A stretch of 64,000 nucleotides of DNA from Hemerocallis citrina (Eukaryota; Streptophyta; Magnoliopsida; Asparagales; Asphodelaceae). The notes under the pieces were generated by a model that saw only the letters and a program-made list of their open reading frames with translations, searched no databases and was not told the DNA's origin. The DNA is taken from positions 251,694,731 to 251,758,730 of the forward strand of contig CM030364.1 of the NCBI GenBank assembly GCA_017893485.1, written 5' to 3'. Each line of letters opens with the position of its first letter. Positions within the stretch are counted from its first letter, which is position 1. A program made the position numbers and the translations under genes. Below are positions 53,832-64,000 of this stretch, piece by piece.

Positions 53832-56029
53832 ATCATTAAAAGTTGATGAAACAAACTATGAGTTTTTTTGCCTACATAGGCCACTTTTTTTGAAAATATT
53901 TGCATTTTTGGGTCAGTTTCCCAACTTAGCGCTTTTGGGCTACTTTGTGTCACGTCAGCAGTGGCCACTATTCCCACTAGCGGCCTCTTCATTTTCGAGG
54001 TCGCTAATGGGAATAACGATCTATTTTTTATTTTTTTTAAATTTTTTGTTTGTCGTCGCTATTCCCACTAGCGACTTTAGTATATAGAGGCCGCTAATGG
54101 GATTAGCAACATTTAATGAGCTGTATTCTAACACTTAGCAAAATCTAGAGAGCTTTTTCTCTCTGAAAAAATGATAATCAATTTATTTTTAAAACTAAGG
54201 TCGCTATTCGGAATAGAGACATTTATTGTACTAAGGTCGCTATTCTGAATAGAGGTCTTAGTTGTATGACTATTTTGCAAATTTTACAAAGAATAAGGAG
54301 ATTGTGTTTCCTACTGAGGTTACTATTGGGAATAGCGAGAATAGCGACCTCAGTTTTAAATTTTTGGAGAAAGCTCTTTAGGAATCGCTAAGTGTCTCAA
54401 TACATTCATTCGAGGTCGCTAATCCCATCAGCGACCCATATATACTAAGGTCGCTAGTGGGAATAGCGACAACAAAAAAAAAAATCAAAAACATTTAAAA
54501 CATAGGCTGCTATTGTAACATCCTGAATTTTCATTTAATTAAATATAAGTTTTGTTTGATTTCACGTGTTTTGCACGTGCAAATTTATATACATTTACCC
54601 TTAAAAATTATTTATTTTTATGTCATAAACAAGTATTTTATTTCCTCTCTTTTAAAATGGCTATTAGTATTTATTATTAATTCTTAAAGGCCTAATTGTT
54701 TAATTCTAGCCCACACTAATTAAATTAATTAAATAAATTAAGAGCCCATGGATTTTTAGCCCACTAAAATAAGCACAATAGTTTATTCTCTCTTAAATGA
54801 GGCAACTTGTAGGGTAGACTTGTTTTTGTATCAAGTTAATTAATAACACATGAACATTTAGTAACTAGGTGTGCATGGAGAGGTGCTTGCATTGCACATG
54901 CACGTGCAATTGTGCATGAAAAGGTGGCCGGATTGTTCAAGAGGAGGTGGGAGAGATGGAGAGAGTGGTGAGGTGGTTGTGTGATCATGGGTAGTTGTTC
55001 TAACTCCTAAATGCATTCTAGCCTCTCATCTAAACTCATCTAAATGCATCTCCACCCTTCATTTTGCCTTGAGTAGTGTATCAATAGCACCCCCCCCCCC
55101 CCCCCCCCCCCCCAGTCATTCATCTCTTTGCACCATTAGAAAATTGTAAAGAGTGAGAAGAAAATAAAGAGTTGCAGAAATTTGTGTGTAAGAAAAGATT
55201 GAGAGTTGTGCTTTTTGTGTGTTCCCTTTCACCATTGGAGGCCGGCCTACATCAAGAGGAGAAGGAAGGAGCTCGGGTTCATTCTAAGCAAGGAGAAGGC
55301 TCTTGGTGTGCACAAGCAAAGAGGAGAAGGCTCACAACTAGGAGAGGATCGTGTGTTCAAGGAGTTTTTCTAGGAGTTTTCTTTGTTTCTTCAATTAAGG
55401 TGGGTGATTTCTCTACTTCTAATGTAGATACCATACTAGGAATTGAATTGATGAATATGCTAAGAGAAACTAGTTAAATTGGCCATATGATTGTTAAAAA
55501 GAGAGTAATTAGAAATGAGATGAATTCTTGATAAATTGGTTGATAATTGATATGATTGTGACTATTAAAATAGATAGAATATGTATTTTTGAACCATGCT
55601 AGATTAAGAAATTTGCTTGTGAATGACTAGTTTGTTAATTAAACTATTGATATGTGTTTTTCTAAGTAGTGCAACATTAATGTGAAAATAAAAGGAAATA
55701 TGTCCTAGATTTTTTTTTTTAGAAATAAAAGTAAGTAAACATCCTTTTGTGAAAATTGTATTGCCAAATTGTAAAGAAATCATGGTTGCATTTCAAAGTC
55801 GAAAATGTACACTTAAAATATAAATTGGGAAGAGAATTCACTTTAAATATCAAAATAATGATTTTTAAATTACTGTTATGCTGCAAATTTCTAAGATTGA
55901 GAATCTGAAAATTTTTATGATACAAAAATAGAGGAGAAGAAAATTAAAAAGATTTAGAATTGTGAAAATTCATTAATAAACAGTGAGTTGAGTTATAAAA
56001 CTCAGTTCATATTGGTTAGTCACCCAGGC

Positions 56030-56110
56030 CTTACTGGTCAATGGGTGCACTTTAGTACTGTTACTGTAGCTGAGCGGAGACTTGGTCTTGGGTTCGAGTC
56101 ACTCCAGAGA
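56030..56110 (+). other. tRNA-like module 1 in solo LTR
   Basis: GTAGCTGAGCGGAGACTTGG (A-box-like) is followed at once by TCTTGGGTTCGAGTCACTCC (B box GGTTCGAGTC). It is on the LTR sense strand. Confidence 0.55.
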
Positions 56111-56189
56111 CTTTGTTTTTCTGAAATCCGATTTTTACTCAAACCCGAAATTCAAAACTTAAGTATAATTTAAGTTCTATATAAAACAG

Positions 56190-56290
56190 TTAGTCGTCTT
56201 GGACTTTTTGGTTCTTGGGTGCGACTTAAGACAATCACTATTCACAGGCGGGGGGTTTGTGCGTGGGTTTGAATCCGACCTTGGCCACTT
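56190..56290 (+). other. tRNA-like module 2 in solo LTR
   Basis: GGTTCTTGGGTGCGACTTAA is followed about 40 bases later by GCGTGGGTTTGAATCCGACC (B box GGTTTGAATCC). Confidence 0.5.
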
Positions 56291-58119
56291 TTGGAAAATT
56301 TGGTTTTTTTTTCTTTCTATTTTGTTATTTTAAAATGGTTTTTAAGTGTAAAAAAATTGGGAAAATTATTAGAAATCTTAGAAAAATACTTAGACTTCAC
56401 GGAAATTTTTCTACAATATTTTGACTTATTATAATGAGAATTAGAAGCAATGTTTGGGGAAAAGAGATTAATAAAAGTTCTTAGAATATGGTTTTTTTTT
56501 GTGATTAAAGATAATAAACATTCTTGAATATAGAGAAATTTGATGTAGAGTTTCAAAATGAGATTCTGATATGGAAAATAGAGTAAGACTAGATAAGGGA
56601 TTGTTGATTAAAATTATGCAATTGTGCAAGGAAAAATAAAGTAAAAGAAACATGATGAAATGTGAAAATTGTGAATTTGTATACTCTCATTTTAATGAGC
56701 ATGAGAAGAGAATTGAGACTAGAGTTTTAGCTAAGTCCTCACATCGGCATAAATGAAATTTTGAAAAGAGAAATGTGATAAATAAAGACCAAGTTGGGGT
56801 CATGGTTAATGATCGATGTTTACGACCGATGTAGAGGTAACGCTAATTCTAGAGTATTGATTTTTATTCATGATTCAATTATCTAAGGATTAGACACATA
56901 GTGGAGATGTGATGAAAGTAAGAGAAAAACATAAGTATGAGGGCCCTGAATCTACGGTGTGAGAGTGTTCACAGGATATCCACATGATGCGTCATGTCAG
57001 GGCGTGGATACTTCTCCAGGATATTGTACCGTTGGTGACGCTTGTGGGGTGCTCGGTGACTACGTAGTGCCATCGTTTCATGGCGGAGGCGAATTGTCCA
57101 TATGATGCCTGCATGATGCGTCATGTTAGTGCGTGGGATTCTCTTCAGGATGTCTGGATATGGGCTCGTAACTCATAGAACACCTAGGATACTTACCGTA
57201 GTTACTGTAGTAGTTTAACTCATGGCGAGGGAACCAACCCTACAAGATGAAGAGCGATTAAGGGCTTTCCCTCGGACCTATGTAGTATGAGATGCATAGA
57301 ATCTGAATAAGTGCACATTAGTGTCATCTAATATAAATAACTGTATTAAGGACTAAGTGCACATTTCACACACGACATCAATAGGATAGTCCCCTTAGCT
57401 TTGTTTGTGACAAGTGTGTGCTTTCTAAGTAGGAGAAATTGATGTATTATATCCTAGCATCAGTTGTATGCAACTGACTTGCCCACAGTTTCTATGCAGG
57501 ATAAAGTGATTGACAAGACTAAAGAATGAATGTTGCTTAAAGAAATGTTCAAGTTGTTGTTTAATTCATGTATCATGTTGTAATTTATATTTCCGCTGCG
57601 TTGATGTAATTATTTTTGTAATAAAAGTTTTAAATTCTTTGTAAAATTGTATGAAGCGAAGTGTAAAGATCCTGTGGAACTTCGAATTCAGTCTTATTTG
57701 GAATTCGGGGTGTTACAACTATTCCCATTAGCGGCATTCAAAATTAGGGGTGGGCTCGGTACGGTACCAAACTTTTTGACATTGTACCATTACCATACCA
57801 AACTAGTTCGGTTTGAAAATATGCAAACTGTTACCAACCAAAAAGTTCGGTATACCGATTACTTCGGTTGGTACGGTTTGGTATTGGTGTTATACCAAAT
57901 ATGACCCAACAATTACCTTAGCAAATATCAGTACCAATAAAAATAACAAGTTAACAATATCACACAACTACGGAAACAAAAACAGAATAGACTACAAATC
58001 CATTTTCATTCCAAAAGCAAGCAGGGAACAATAGCATAAGCATAAACTTCATAAAAGTAGCAAAAGGATAACATCAGTAGCCCTTGTTCGTCTGACAACA
58101 CAATTTGCCAAAATAGTCA

Positions 58120-58143
58120 TCACGTGCCCACGGGCAAATCTAG
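58120..58143 (+). other. possible Helitron 3' terminus
   Basis: The hairpin CGTGCCCACGGGCA is followed by AATCTAG and T, resembling other Helitron ends in the window. No 5' end was found. Confidence 0.35.
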
Positions 58144-58299
58144 TACATTTATACAATACAAAATGTCTGACCTAGTTAAGGAAATAGAAGAAAGCAATTG
58201 GATAACTAGTCTAATTCCACAACCGAAAGTAAAGATCTAACTTATAAACATATATTTATTATCCTACAAGTTTGTATATCCAAAATCACTTTGAACTGA

Positions 58300-58438
58300 A
58301 GTTTGCATCTTGAAACATAAAGATGCCTGACTTCTACCTAACCTACACATTAGAAGAAACACAAAAATAGTTTGCATCTTGAAACATAAAGATGCCTGAC
58401 TTCTACCTAACCTACACATTAGAAGAAACACAAAAATT
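58300..58438. repeat. perfect 69-bp tandem duplication
   Basis: Two consecutive identical 69-bp units, starting GTTTGCATCTTGAAACATAA at 58301 and 58370. Confidence 0.95.
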
Positions 58439-58978
58439 AATGATCGAATTTCATAATATATCATGCAACATATAAAGAATATGTTCAATCACTACTACTA
58501 CAGTTGGTGAAGGTGTGATTATTAGTTGACATTTACATTCATCAAGAATGCTGGCAATGCATTGAAACAATTCATTTTCAGATCCCTCAATTCTTAGTTA
58601 GTTCATGTTTCAGTTTTATTTTTCACTTAAAATATAATTTATATATATTATGAGTTGGCTTGTAAAATAGAAATTTCTTAGATTCAATCTTACTTCACAT
58701 TCTAATGCATGCTCCGGTAGTGCAGTTTGACCAATAACGGTTCCAGTTTGGCAGAGTGCTATGAACGAAATCAATGGCACAAAGAGGTCTAGCCATTGAC
58801 TGCAATCGACTTGGATTAAGGCTTCAAAATAAGCATGAACACATCACATAGTGAAGTCCTTAACATTGCTGAATCGAGAAAAAAAGAATTCATTTGGCCA
58901 AACAAAAAAATTGCACAAAGGCTTTGTTGTCAATGCCATATTTTGACCTCTCTTCTATGTTATATATATATATATATA

Positions 58979-59585
58979 GGGATATGCTCAGTTGAAAACG
59001 GGTTTGTTTTCACGGGTTTGGAAAACAGCGATCTGAGCCATCGGATCGATCATGATCGTGATCAACGGCTCAGATCTGCCTCCCCATAACCCGTTTCAAT
59101 TGTTGAGCGGAGGGTTATTTTGGGAATTTCGTCCCAAATAACTCTTCGCTGAACATATTCTAAAAAAAATAATATAACCTAGGCCGTTGTTGGGAACAAC
59201 GGCCTAGGTTATAAAATTTCTATAAAAATTTATAGAAATTTTATTTATAGAAATTTTATAACCTAGGCCGTTGTTCCCAACAACGGCCTAGGTTATAAAT
59301 ATTGAAAACAAGGTCGTTGTTCCAAACAACGGCCTATGATTCAATTTTTTATAACTTAGGCTGTTGTTGGGAACAACGGCCTAGGTTATATCATTTTTTT
59401 CAAAACGAATCAGGCGAAGAGTTATTTGGGACGAAATTCCCAAAATAACCCTCCGCCACTTAAGTCATATAGGGTGATGGGCGGGCTCGATCTGAGCCGC
59501 TGATCGCGATCATGATCGATCCGATGGCTCAGATTCGTGTTTTCCAACCCGTGAAAACAAACCCGTTTTCAACTGAGCATATCCC
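58979..59585. mobile_element. palindromic MITE with internal perfect hairpins
   Basis: The ends GGGATATGCTCAGTTGAAAA and TTTTCAACTGAGCATATCCC are perfect inverted repeats extending about 55 bp. It lies in TATATA, so a TA-type target site is possible. The core contains several copies of CCTAGGCCGTTGTT with its complement, forming near-perfect hairpins at 59177-59215 and 59260-59297. Confidence 0.85.
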
Positions 59586-60006
59586 ATATATATGTAATAT
59601 AAATATATTTATTTAATATTTAACTATTCGGTACGGTACGATAAAATACCGATTGAACCATATTCATACCGAAACCGAACCGGATTTTAGAACTCGGTAC
59701 GGTTGTACCGTACCATACTTTTGGTAACCGAATTTTTCGGTACCGAATCGATTGGTTCGGTTGGAAAACCGGTCGGTTGGCTAATTTCGGTATGATCGGC
59801 CACCCCTGTTCAAAATGAATAGATCGCTAATGAGAATAGCGGCCGCTGCTGACGTGGCACAAGTTAGTCCACGAACGCTAATACCCATAATCGCAGATAT
59901 TTTCAAAAAGTGGCCTATGACGGCAAAAATTCACAAACTAAGCACTCTGAACTTACCTTAGAATTCCATCTTCAAGCTGGATCAAGCAAGATGTACAGGA
60001 TTCTTA

Positions 60007-60403
60007 GGCTAAAATTGAAATAACCCCCCTAAACTATCCCATATATGCAGAAAATCTCACTCGCCTTTTTTTTATGCAGAAAACCACAATCAACTATGGT
60101 GCGAAAAACCACATCATGACTCCGTTAGGCTAAAATTGAAAAAATCCCCTTAAACTATCTCATATATGCAGAAAACCTCACCCACCTTTTTTTTGATGCA
60201 GAAAACCTCTCTTACCTTTTTTTTTAATGCAGAAAACCGCACTCAACTATGGGTGCAAAAAATTACTCGTATAACGGAACCCTAACGGAGTCATGATGTG
60301 GTTTTTCGCAACATAGTTGAGTGTGGTTTTCTGCATAAAAAAAATTGAGTGAAATTTTCTGCATATATAAGATAGTTTAGGATTTTTTTTTTCAATTTTA
60401 GCC
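60007..60403. mobile_element. Mutator-like MITE with direct and inverted internal repeats
   Basis: GGCTAAAATTGAAATAA at the left and TTCAATTTTAGCC at the right are inverted. The flanks GGATTCTTA and GGAATCTTG match 7/9. Blocks with ATGCAGAAAACC recur four times inside. Confidence 0.7.
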
Positions 60404-60404
60404 G

Positions 60405-60462
60405 GAATCTTGTTCTTATACCTTGAACATTAAGAATCTTGTTCTTATACCTTGAACATTAA
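60405..60462. repeat. 29-bp tandem duplication
   Basis: GAATCTTGTTCTTATACC plus eleven bases occurs twice in a row directly at the MITE's right flank. Confidence 0.9.
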
Positions 60463-60714
60463 TGCAATATAAATAACGGATGTGTACGTCATGATACCTT
60501 TCACGGCCTTCCATTGATTACTTTCTCATTACTTTCCAATCCGCTGATTGCTTTCATTTTAGGGAACGAGAAAGCGCAAGTGCTGCTTTTCCTTGCTCTA
60601 AGCTGGATTTCGGATTCAAGGTAAGATCATTTAGCTTGCATTCTCATTTGTTCTTCTTTTTAGTATACCTGAATATGATCATAATTGATCATAATTATTA
60701 TACTTCATACTCTA

Positions 60715-61290
60715 TACAATATATTATGCTAAATCATTTTTTTAACAAGGATTTTTCTAATTTTTTCTTTTAAAAATAAAAAAAAAGCGAGCAAATGTAT
60801 GATGCAACCCCCCACTATTTATCCATCCAGATTTTGTAATGTAATCATATCCCTTAATCAAACCTTAAAAAGCGTATATATTGTATAGATTTTATTAGTT
60901 TTTTTATTCTAAAATAGTTTTGTTATTTTCTCATTTAAAAAAAAAAGTGCAATATATTGCACAGGGTTATACTAGTATATATAAAATATGATGCTAAACC
61001 ACTTTTGGCTTAAGAATTTTTTCCTTTTTTTCGTTTTGAAAAAAAAAACGAGAGCAAAATGAGGAGGCAACCATCCCACTCTTTCTTCATTTTGTATTAG
61101 AATTATATCCTTTAATCAAACCTTAAAAATCGTACATTATTACATAGATGTTATTAGAAGAATTTTTCAAAAAAAAGTTTTATTATTTTCTCTTTTAAAA
61201 AAAATATGTGCAATAATGCACGGGTTATACTCCATATTATATTATATTATATAAGTTTGTGCAATATTCCACATGGGTACACTAGTTTAT
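60715..61290 (+). mobile_element. tandem Helitron-like copies, three 3' ends
   Basis: Two related units of about 255 bp (60715-60974 and 60976-61235) share ATGCTAAA, TTAATCAAACCTTAAAAA and TTTTATTATTTTCTC-like blocks. Each ends with a hairpin plus tail (GTGCAATATATTGCAC then GGGTTATACTAG; GTGCAATAATGCAC then GGGTTATACT). A third end (GTGCAATATTCCAC, then GGGTACACTAG) lies at 61259-61286. Confidence 0.6.
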
Positions 61291-61578
61291 ATTATACTAA
61301 TAGGTCTACCTCTCTCTCCTTTCTCCATTTTAAAATAAAGAAAATAGAGCAAAAGTAGGAATTCACATCTATCTTAACACATGCAGACCACACATTTTAC
61401 TTAATAAAACAAAAACAAAAACAAAAACAACCCCCCAACCAAACCCTACTAACTCTTCTTTGCCCAAAATCAAGTTGTCGTTCACCGGTCCGCCCAAATT
61501 CAAGCAGTCGCCATTCCGCCACTATCCTCGCTGTCGCCCTTCACTACGACTAACCTCATCGTCAACCCTCGCCCAAAA

Positions 61579-63398
61579 TGTTAGGTTTCAAGGGCAATCA
61601 CAGAATAAATACACAGCGAAAAAAATCACAAAATATCGAAACATAGCCATGGATCAATGCGAAAATATGGCTGTAAAATGAACATGACGGTATGTCGTCC
61701 GTCCGAGTCCGGCTCGACAAATGGCCCCACCGTGGACCGTCCGAACTGTTATACGAATAGAACTTGAACAATTATTAGGTCTGATGCTTTATCGAGTCCG
61801 GTCTGAGTCCGGTCCGTTCGAACAAACATAACATTTTGCTTTTATAACGAACCGAGCCCGGATTATAAAAATTTTATCCAACCTAGACCGAGCCGGACCT
61901 AAGCCCGTCCGAGTAGAATTTCGGTCCGAGCTTGAACATATGGCTGTCCGGTCCCGTTTGGTTCGATTTACAGCCCTATGTGAAAACCATAAATCGTGTT
62001 TAAGAGTTATATCTTAAAGATGCATCTGGTGTCTCCGACATATGCCAATCACAGCACTGTAAAGGTTGCGATGCCTCTACTGTATCCATACGAACGGATC
62101 AAATCAAGCTCTCCCTCACACCGCGGTGCTATCTGCGGGAAGGGGATGTTCCTCACGATCTCTTTCTCTCTCACACAGTTTCTGTGACGGCTAGGGTTTT
62201 CTCATGTATCTTTTCCACATAAATATATCGTACATATAGGTACAGAAAATCAACCCCAAGAGAATGGTGAGGTGGTTGGACTCACAACCTGACCTAGGTC
62301 AGATTCGTGTGTGGGCCTTCTAACTTTAGTTGACCCATTTAATCTAATTACTTACCCAATCATATCAGGAGTCCAAGTCTTACTAAGATTCCCAATTAAA
62401 TTCATCTCATGAATTTAAATTTAAATTTTGATCCATTCTAAGTGTGTGACCCTGTAGGTTCCTATTATGTTGACAGTAATACTAAAATCCTATTCTAGTG
62501 TTACAAATAGTGAGCGGTATCTAGCAATACATACTAATACTCAAGTAACGAAAATGTAGTGATTTGACATAACCTATCAGTGACCAATGTTACCATATAG
62601 TTTAGTCATTTTGTCCAGATATCTCAATTGACCACAAGGCATAGTGTGTCACTCTTGTATAGTTCAATTTTTGGTTTCTTTATGTCCGAGTAGACTTATT
62701 AAAACAAATGAGCTCAATATCTCATATTGACTTATTTGAGTATGACCATGCATTTTGCAGTCTCACTCAATCAAGGGAATCGTAGATATCACTCATGTTA
62801 TGTAGGAGGGACAAATCCTATCTAAGTCACTCACATCCCTCCGCATCATTTGTAGTATATCAAATAGTCAACTTTATAAACACTTTATTACAATCTACGT
62901 TTGACGGCATTAAAACATATAACTTCTCAAGTAGGGGACCGTAGTGACTTCAAGTCAAAGAATTACATACACCATGGTCACTGTGAGAATCGTTTATGAC
63001 ACTCATGTAACGATCCATACAACGTTCTCATGTTGGATCAGGCCAGTACATTATTACTCTAATATGTACTCATGTGAAGACTTGATATCTCATATCCATG
63101 GCCCGTAAGAATGGTCATCAATCTACGCACACACTAGTCTCTATATATTATCGTTGTCCTAATTCACAATAATACCTGAGTAGGGACATTTAAGAATATT
63201 GTTCTGATTTCAGCCAATAGGATCTCACAATCAAGTCATGCACTTGATATCCCATGACATTGAACTTACTATTCTAATGACTTTGTTTTGTTCATTTAAT
63301 TCACAATAAATAAAATGCTTCAACAGAAAATAAATGTCATGATACAATGTAAACTAATAATGTCAATACACAACTGACCTTTAGGGCATACACCAACA
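61579..63398 (-). repeat. copia-type solo LTR, TSD CAAAA, split by hAT MITE
   Basis: The minus strand starts TGTTGGTGTATGCCCTAAAG and ends AAACCTAACA. CAAAA is duplicated at 61574-61578 and 63399-63403. Without the MITE it is about 1.5 kb. No internal region remains. Confidence 0.87.
61665..61978. mobile_element. hAT MITE, 314 bp, family copy B
   Basis: TATGGCTGTAAA and TTTACAGCCCTA are its ends. The target duplication TGCGAAAA/TGTGAAAA is at 61657-61664 and 61979-61986. Block order and length equal those of copy A at 34047-34360. Confidence 0.88.
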
Positions 63399-63403
63399 CA
63401 AAA

Positions 63404-63654
63404 CCCAGCCGTCGTTGTTCGCCCGTCCGCCTAAATCCAAGCCGTCGTCGTTCGCCCGTCCGCCCAAATTCAGGCTATTGTCGTTCACCGTTACGCCACT
63501 ATCCTCGCTGTCGCCCATCGCTATCACTATCCTCGCCATCGCCCTACGTTTGAGAATATGAGATTAACGTATTGATGAAGTTGTAAGATCATCTCTTATT
63601 TTCGATTATATATATATAATATTGATGAATTTGTAAGACCCTCTCTTATTTTGG

Positions 63655-63710
<56 letters not shown>

Positions 63711-64000
63711 GCTATAGAGATGAAAATAAATGATGAATCTAAGAGTAATTAATGTTTATCATATTTAGCACCTATATTTCATTTGTAATGACACGTATAG
63801 ATTATCAAATGTCTTTACAAAATTCACAGCTTTAGAAATTCGACATGAAATGTCTTTGACTGACACTCATAATTGTCTTTGATCACTTGGTTGATATCCA
63901 ATGACAAGTGAATCAACAATAGTAGTGGCCAATGTAAGGAAACATGGTGAATTGGCGATGTATACCATTTACACAACAAGCTTTCTGGTCATCGAGATTG
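63404..64000. other. GC-richer degenerate repeats and AT microsatellite, no gene
   Basis: GTCGTTCGCCCGTCCGCC-like units repeat at 63409-63545 and also occur left of the solo LTR (61475-61570). A unit of about 50 bp is repeated at 63572-63665, followed by (TA)n to 63706. No coding match. Confidence 0.5.

Larger units (their letters stand above)
54514..57717 (+). repeat. solo LTR, gypsy family, plus orientation
   Basis: It starts TGTAACATCCTGAATTTTC and ends GGAATTCGGGGTGTTACA. This is the reverse orientation of the LTR at 4990, whose first bases are the complement of this end. The flanks GCTAT (54509-54513) and ACTAT (57718-57722) are a 4/5 target duplication. It carries a run of 24 C at 55090-55113 and two tRNA-like modules. 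Confidence 0.85.
57745..59808. mobile_element. hAT-like element with GGTACGG motifs, TSD TTCAAAAT
   Basis: The ends TAGGGGTGGGC and GGCCACCCCTG are inverted hAT-type termini. TTCAAAAT is duplicated perfectly at 57737-57744 and 59809-59816. Subterminal zones are packed with CGGTACGG, TTCGGT and ACCGAA motifs. No transposase is encoded; it is non-autonomous. A palindromic MITE is nested at 58979-59585. Confidence 0.85.
53859..59932. mobile_element. Mutator-like/foldback element with GGTCGCTA repeats, heavily nested
   Basis: The termini GAGTTTTTTTGCC and GGCAAAAATTC start inverted arms of more than 100 bp. Both arms share CATAGGCCACTTTTTGAAAA-like and CACGTCAGCAG blocks. ACAAACTA is duplicated at 53851-53858 and 59933-59940. 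Within 53980-54480, GGTCGCTATTCC-type blocks recur in both orientations, giving many internal hairpins. A 3.2-kb solo LTR and a 2.1-kb hAT-like element have inserted into it. The original element was about 0.8 kb. Confidence 0.75.

Noticed and set aside
1..64000. CRISPR array, bacterial operon or plasmid features
   Set aside because: No regular spaced repeats; introns, LTR elements and hAT/MULE elements show plant nuclear DNA.

Overview
The window is nuclear DNA of a flowering plant, most likely a eudicot with a large, repeat-rich genome. The evidence is intron-split genes, several plant LTR-retrotransposon lineages (chromodomain Ty3/gypsy and Ty1/copia), hAT and Mutator-like DNA transposons, Helitrons with hairpin-CTAG 3' ends, many MITEs, and long AT and poly-C microsatellites. 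Only one conserved cellular gene is convincing: a plus-strand SMG8 homologue, a nonsense-mediated-decay factor, with four coding exons between 25888 and 48075. A second, unrecognised three-exon gene model lies at 50943-52211.

Layout. 1-9253: a minus-strand chromodomain Ty3/gypsy element (left LTR cut by the window edge, right LTR 4990-9253) with a Helitron of repeated and inverted blocks in its right LTR. 9254-11008: the 3' half of an old copia element. 11092-11545: an exon scrap of a MEKK1-type kinase and the tail of a LINE. 12502-17390: a Helitron-like unit split by a 3.9-kb solo LTR with a perfect 5-bp target duplication. 17391-21500: a run of minus-strand exon fragments from at least two unrelated genes (RCL1-like and HAC histone acetyltransferase-like), the signature of Helitron or Pack-type capture. 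22801-25166: MITEs and a short Helitron.

25888-48075: SMG8. Its third coding exon is separated from the second by a 17.9-kb intron built from two insertions. The first is a deleted chromodomain gypsy element (30005-37462), itself hit by a hAT MITE and a solo LTR. The second is a Mutator-like MITE (37658-47248), hit by a copia element (37940-47098), which was hit by an autonomous-type hAT transposon (41947-46114). Removing all insertions leaves an ancestral intron of about 0.8 kb. The following intron appears to be of the GC-AG type. Exon 1 carries an apparent single-base deletion in a G run that breaks the reading frame.

48076-64000: ordinary intergenic DNA, the unknown gene, then a second nested stack. 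A Mutator-like/foldback element (53859-59932) contains a 3.2-kb solo LTR and a hAT-like element that itself holds a palindromic MITE. Further right are a MITE, tandem Helitron ends and a copia-type solo LTR split by a second member of the 314-bp hAT MITE family. Most insertion boundaries were fixed by finding the target-site duplication by eye. The strongest unexplained signals are tRNA-like (B-box) modules in four LTRs of one gypsy family, always on the element's sense strand, and the multi-gene fragment cluster at 17.4-21.5 kb.
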